64,000 nucleotides of DNA from an uncultured Blautia sp. (GTDB taxonomy: Bacteria > Bacillota > Clostridia > Lachnospirales > Lachnospiraceae): contig CAMBAL010000005.1 in NCBI GenBank assembly GCA_945864225.1, forward strand, positions 1 to 64,000. Reading direction: 5' to 3'. The translations under genes were made by a program, and so were the position numbers. Shown here one piece after another: positions 60,827 through 64,000 of this stretch; positions within the stretch are counted from its first letter, which is position 1, and each line of letters starts with the position of its first letter. A model generated the notes under the pieces. It searched no databases. It was given only the letters and a program-made list of their open reading frames with translations, and was not told the origin of the DNA.

Positions 60827-62608
60827 ATGAAGTACCAGACCAAATTAACAGTATGTTATGCGACAATTGCCCTCATCCTCAGTCTGACGCTGGGAATTGC
60901 GGTATACAGGATCAGTATGGATTATGAGGTGAAACGACAGGAGGAAAGTTTGTCTGTTACATCTGCACAGCTGGTTTCCCAGATGGATGAACGGCTGAAA
61001 AGAATGGATGCCATCATATATTACATTCTGTCTGATACAGATATGCTGGGCGGAATCGAGACACTGGGGAAAGTTTCTGAAGGAAAGGTCCCCAGTTCTT
61101 ATGCGTTAAATGCTCTGACGCAGCTTGGAATCGGCTTTAATACGGAGTATATCATTCAGAATTCCTATCGTACCGTTTTTTATAATCAGCTGGGAGATCT
61201 GGTCAGCAGTTACAATTCTAATATGGAGGCACTTTCCCTGCCGGAGGATTTTGACGTCGGGGATTATTCCTATCTCAGAAAAGCAGAGCTGGCAAAAGGA
61301 AAAACTGTTCTGATTGGTGCGCATAAGGATGAATGGGGCAGAACGGAAGGGCCGGTGGTCTATTCCGTTATGAAAGCACTTCAGGGCTTCCAGATGGGAT
61401 ACATTGAGGTGGAAAATACCGTGGAAAGCCTTGGTACGCTGGAGGTTGCAGATCCGAGAGCAGAATTTCTCATTATTACCGATCATGCAGATTTTCTCTA
61501 TTCCAGCAGCGTAGATTACAAAAACGGAACCGAGTTTGAACAGATGACGCAGATGGAGGATGGCATTTCCGAGAAAATCCAGGGAATCATTTCCTGCAAA
61601 ACCACATCCGATGTTTTTCCGTTCAGTGTGGTGGCTTATTCGAGAGAGAAAATCGCAGAATCCGGAAGGGTCGCGATGCTGATCATGTCTACTTTGTCTG
61701 CCCTTGTAATGTTCGCATGTTGTCTGATTCTGATTTCCATCTGGTCGTATAAGCTGACTCAGCCTATACGGGAACTGCGAAAAATGATCGAGCATACCAA
61801 TCTGGAGAATCTGGATGTACAGAATGTGCAGACCAGCTACGGGCTGGATGAAGTGGAGATGCTGGCGGATTCTTATCAGGCCATGACAGAACGCCTGAGT
61901 CAGGCAGTCAGCAATGAGAAAAAATCCATGATGCTGCAGATGCAGGCACAGTTTGACACGCTTCAGGCACAGATCAACCCGCATTTTTTGTATAATGTGC
62001 TGAATATCATTTCCAGCCGGGGAATCGAAGATGAAGACGATATGATCTGTGATATGTGCGGAGCACTTGCCAGCATGCTGCGCTATTCTACGAACAACAA
62101 AGAGCGTTATGCGCGTGTGGATTCGGAGATTCAGTATCTGGATAATTATCTGTATCTTCTGAAAGCGCGATATGGCGACAAGATTCGTTTTTCCATTACG
62201 ATGGATCCTGAAGTCCGGAACCAGATTCTGCCAAAAATGACTCTGCATCAGTTCATTGAGAATACTCTGAATCACGGATATAATCATACAGATCAGACGA
62301 TGGAAATCTGTGTCGTAGGGAAAATGTATGAGGATCGCTGGGAAATCTGTGTGAGAGATAACGGTGAAGGATTTGACAGAGAAAAACTGAAAGAGCTCAC
62401 AGAGAAATTCAGAAAAGTACGTGAAAGAATAAAAACACGCAGTGGAAACATGGAACTGGAAATCGGCGGTATGGGGCTTATCAATACCTATGCCAGATGT
62501 TTCCTCTTGTACAGTGACGATTTAATCTTTTCCATTGAGAATCTTTCCAGAGGTGTGGAAGTAAAGATCGGGGAACGATTAGCGGATAAAAAAACAAAAG
62601 GAGAATAA
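60827..62608 (+). CDS. YesM-like sensor histidine kinase
   Basis: A 593-residue kinase. Helix 1 (about 8-28), an exterior sensor region of about 250 residues, helix 2 (about 284-308), a HAMP-type stretch (TQPIRELRKMIEHTNLENL), then the His_kinase domain with phospho-acceptor His 386 in QINPHFLYNVLN, and the ATPase with DNGEGFD and GMGLINTYARCFLLY. This type usually senses sugar availability together with an adjacent ABC importer. GAAGGAGA precedes the ATG. Confidence 0.92.
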   Translation: MKYQTKLTVCYATIALILSLTLGIAVYRISMDYEVKRQEESLSVTSAQLVSQMDERLKRMDAIIYYILSDTDMLGGIETLGKVSEGKVPSSYALNALTQLGIGFNTEYIIQNSYRTVFYNQLGDLVSSYNSNMEALSLPEDFDVGDYSYLRKAELAKGKTVLIGAHKDEWGRTEGPVVYSVMKALQGFQMGYIEVENTVESLGTLEVADPRAEFLIITDHADFLYSSSVDYKNGTEFEQMTQMEDGISEKIQGIISCKTTSDVFPFSVVAYSREKIAESGRVAMLIMSTLSALVMFACCLILISIWSYKLTQPIRELRKMIEHTNLENLDVQNVQTSYGLDEVEMLADSYQAMTERLSQAVSNEKKSMMLQMQAQFDTLQAQINPHFLYNVLNIISSRGIEDEDDMICDMCGALASMLRYSTNNKERYARVDSEIQYLDNYLYLLKARYGDKIRFSITMDPEVRNQILPKMTLHQFIENTLNHGYNHTDQTMEICVVGKMYEDRWEICVRDNGEGFDREKLKELTEKFRKVRERIKTRSGNMELEIGGMGLINTYARCFLLYSDDLIFSIENLSRGVEVKIGERLADKKTKGE

Positions 62609-62612
62609 GAGG

Positions 62613-64000
62613 ATGTATCGGGTATTGGTCGTAGACGATGAACCGCTTGCACAGAAGTCGGTTTGTTCCATTATAGATAAGAGAAGCAAAAATTACAGGG
62701 TGGTAGATACTGCCGAAAATGGTCAGGAAGCCTTGGAAAAAGCGAGAAACCTTGTACCGGATCTGATTATCTGTGATATCAAAATGCCTCTGATGTCAGG
62801 AGTGGAGCTGTCTTCCGTGATACGGGAGGAACTTCCGGAAATCTGTTTTATCATTATCAGCGGTTATCAGGACTTTGAATTTGCCAGAAGTGCGATCCGC
62901 TCAGGGGTGACGGATTATCTTCTGAAACCTATTGTTCCTGCGGAACTGCTGAAAACACTGAAATACACAGAAACAAAGATCAGTGAGATCCACTACCGGG
63001 AACGAAACAGAATTCTCCGAGCACTTGGCAATGGAGAATCTGTAGATATGGCGAAGCTGGAACGTTATATGCCGGATGAAGAGTATTATGGTGCGATCAT
63101 CAGAACCAACGGGCTTCCCAGACGATTCTCCATGGACAGACGAAGAGAAATTTATTCAGATATTTATGAAAACTATATGATTTTTGGACGGGATGAAATG
63201 GAGTCCCTGTATTTGATTCCCGGGAAGTTGGTCGGGGAGGGAGAGTTCCTGCATTATCTGAATAAGCTTCAGAAACAGCAGAATGCTTCCAATTACTATA
63301 CCCTGATTTATGACAGCCGTCCGTTTACGAAAGAAAAACTGCAGGAAAAGATCAAGAATCTTTACCAGCAGCTGGATCAGCGCAGCAGTGTGGGGGTGAC
63401 ACAGATTCTGAATCTTGCGGAAAAACAGAACGTCCGTACCATTTCAACGGTAGAGCTCCACAAAAACGAAAGCAAAGTTCTGACAAGACTGGAAACAGCT
63501 GCCAGAACCAGAAATCCGGAACAGATCAGACAGGAAATCCGCCTCAGTTATGAATTTCTGGAAAAAGATCATCCGTCTCAGCTCTGGATGGAAAATTTTA
63601 CCAGAGAAGTACTGGCTATCATGCGGCAGTATAATCTGTGCAAACGTTCCACGCAGGAAAGTGAATATCTGATGAATGACGCATTCTTTTATGCGACATC
63701 CATCCAGACATTGGCGGACAGTCTGGTGGATGTGTTTCTGGATTTTGAGCAGGAGGAATGCTGCAGTAAAGTCGATTCTCAGGAATATTTTGATATGATC
63801 AGAAATTATCTGGAAGAAAATCTGGGCAAAACGATTACGCTTCCGGATCTTTGCCATCATTTCGGGATTTCTCAGACATATATGAGCCGTCTGTTCCGGA
63901 AATATTCGGGAAATTCCTTCAATCAGTATCTTACGGAACTGCGTATGACACAGGCGAAGAAGCTGCTCAGTGAGAAGCCGGATATTTTGATCAAGGATGT
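62613..64000 (+). CDS. YesN-like AraC family response regulator (partial)
   Basis: The open frame runs off the window end after 462 codons. The receiver has VVDDEPLA, phospho-acceptor Asp 55 in IICDIKMPLMSG and the Lys of YLLKPIVP. A middle region of about 250 residues follows. The AraC helix-turn-helix part starts near residue 395: EENLGKTITLPDLCHHFGISQTYMSRLFRKYSGNSFNQYLTELRM (in two motifs); the end is missing. It starts four bases after the kinase stop, with a GAGGA site. It likely activates the binding-protein and permease genes. Confidence 0.9.
   Translation, partial: MYRVLVVDDEPLAQKSVCSIIDKRSKNYRVVDTAENGQEALEKARNLVPDLIICDIKMPLMSGVELSSVIREELPEICFIIISGYQDFEFARSAIRSGVTDYLLKPIVPAELLKTLKYTETKISEIHYRERNRILRALGNGESVDMAKLERYMPDEEYYGAIIRTNGLPRRFSMDRRREIYSDIYENYMIFGRDEMESLYLIPGKLVGEGEFLHYLNKLQKQQNASNYYTLIYDSRPFTKEKLQEKIKNLYQQLDQRSSVGVTQILNLAEKQNVRTISTVELHKNESKVLTRLETAARTRNPEQIRQEIRLSYEFLEKDHPSQLWMENFTREVLAIMRQYNLCKRSTQESEYLMNDAFFYATSIQTLADSLVDVFLDFEQEECCSKVDSQEYFDMIRNYLEENLGKTITLPDLCHHFGISQTYMSRLFRKYSGNSFNQYLTELRMTQAKKLLSEKPDILIKD

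Noticed and set aside
61106..62287. Minus-strand open frame within the YesM-like kinase
   Set aside because: Antisense to intact kinase motifs; no start signal or recognisable domain.
1..64000. tRNA, rRNA, insertion sequence or prophage
   Set aside because: Reading both strands I saw no such gene, no terminal inverted repeats around a transposase, and no attachment site.

Overview
The window looks like chromosomal DNA of a spore-forming, anaerobic gut Clostridium of the family Lachnospiraceae, most like the Blautia/Ruminococcus group; the genus is inferred. Support comes from a complete Rnf operon in the clostridial order C-D-G-E-A-B, sporulation genes (GerW/YtfJ, YlbJ, an alpha/beta SASP), a hisZ-G-D-B-IE cluster, a GlpP-controlled glycerol-3-phosphate oxidoreductase operon, strong AGGAGG ribosome binding sites and moderate GC. 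Almost all genes are on the + strand. I see no rRNA, tRNA, transposase, integrase, phage gene or CRISPR array.

Layout. 1-1.2 kb: short tandem repeats, then a YprB-like exonuclease (-). 1.3-6.9 kb: Rnf ferredoxin:NAD+ oxidoreductase and a NusG-domain-II protein. 6.9-14.3 kb: ruvAB behind a LexA-like box, zapA, a U32 peptidase, and an overlapping FtsW/RodA-PBP pair. 14.5-17.3 kb: Nudix hydrolase, a small unknown, and the YtfI/YtfJ-like sporulation pair. 17.3-21.9 kb: rpmB (-), Asp23, DAK2 kinase, recG. 22-25 kb: a histone-H1-like protein, a PQQ-propeller membrane protein and a broken nucleotidyltransferase. 25-29 kb: glpP and its target operon with a terminator leader. 29.2-30.3 kb: SASP and a truncated degV (-). 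30.6-33.7 kb: MgsA-like, rsmD, coaD, a coiled-coil protein and ylbJ (-). 33.7-42.4 kb: pepD, M23 peptidase, alarmone synthetase, HAD, YgiQ radical SAM, RluA, lepB, recU. 42.5-48.3 kb: histidine cluster and DUF2284. 48.5-50.4 kb: GntR/YtrA regulator with an ABC exporter. 50.6-55.7 kb: a potassium module (KtrB, KtrA, unknown protein, KdpD-like sensor without the N-terminal Kdp domain, KdpE-like regulator). 55.9-64 kb: two nearly identical sugar-binding proteins, two permeases and a YesM/YesN-type two-component system cut by the window end.

How they work together. Rnf conserves energy as an ion gradient. RuvAB and RecG process Holliday junctions, and RecU is a resolvase. FtsW/PBP, ZapA and M23 act on the cell wall and division. 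The last 8 kb form a carbohydrate uptake unit in which each binding-protein gene is followed by a hairpin that should favour binding protein over permeases; no ATPase is encoded, so a shared MsmK-type ATPase is presumed. The most unusual points are a HisF-like domain without its catalytic aspartates fused to HisIE, a degV whose terminator precedes any stop codon, a methylglyoxal-synthase-like protein with altered active-site residues, the potassium module with a membrane-anchored LysR-ligand-domain-like protein, seven 11-residue repeats in the YtfI-like protein, and several well-formed operators.
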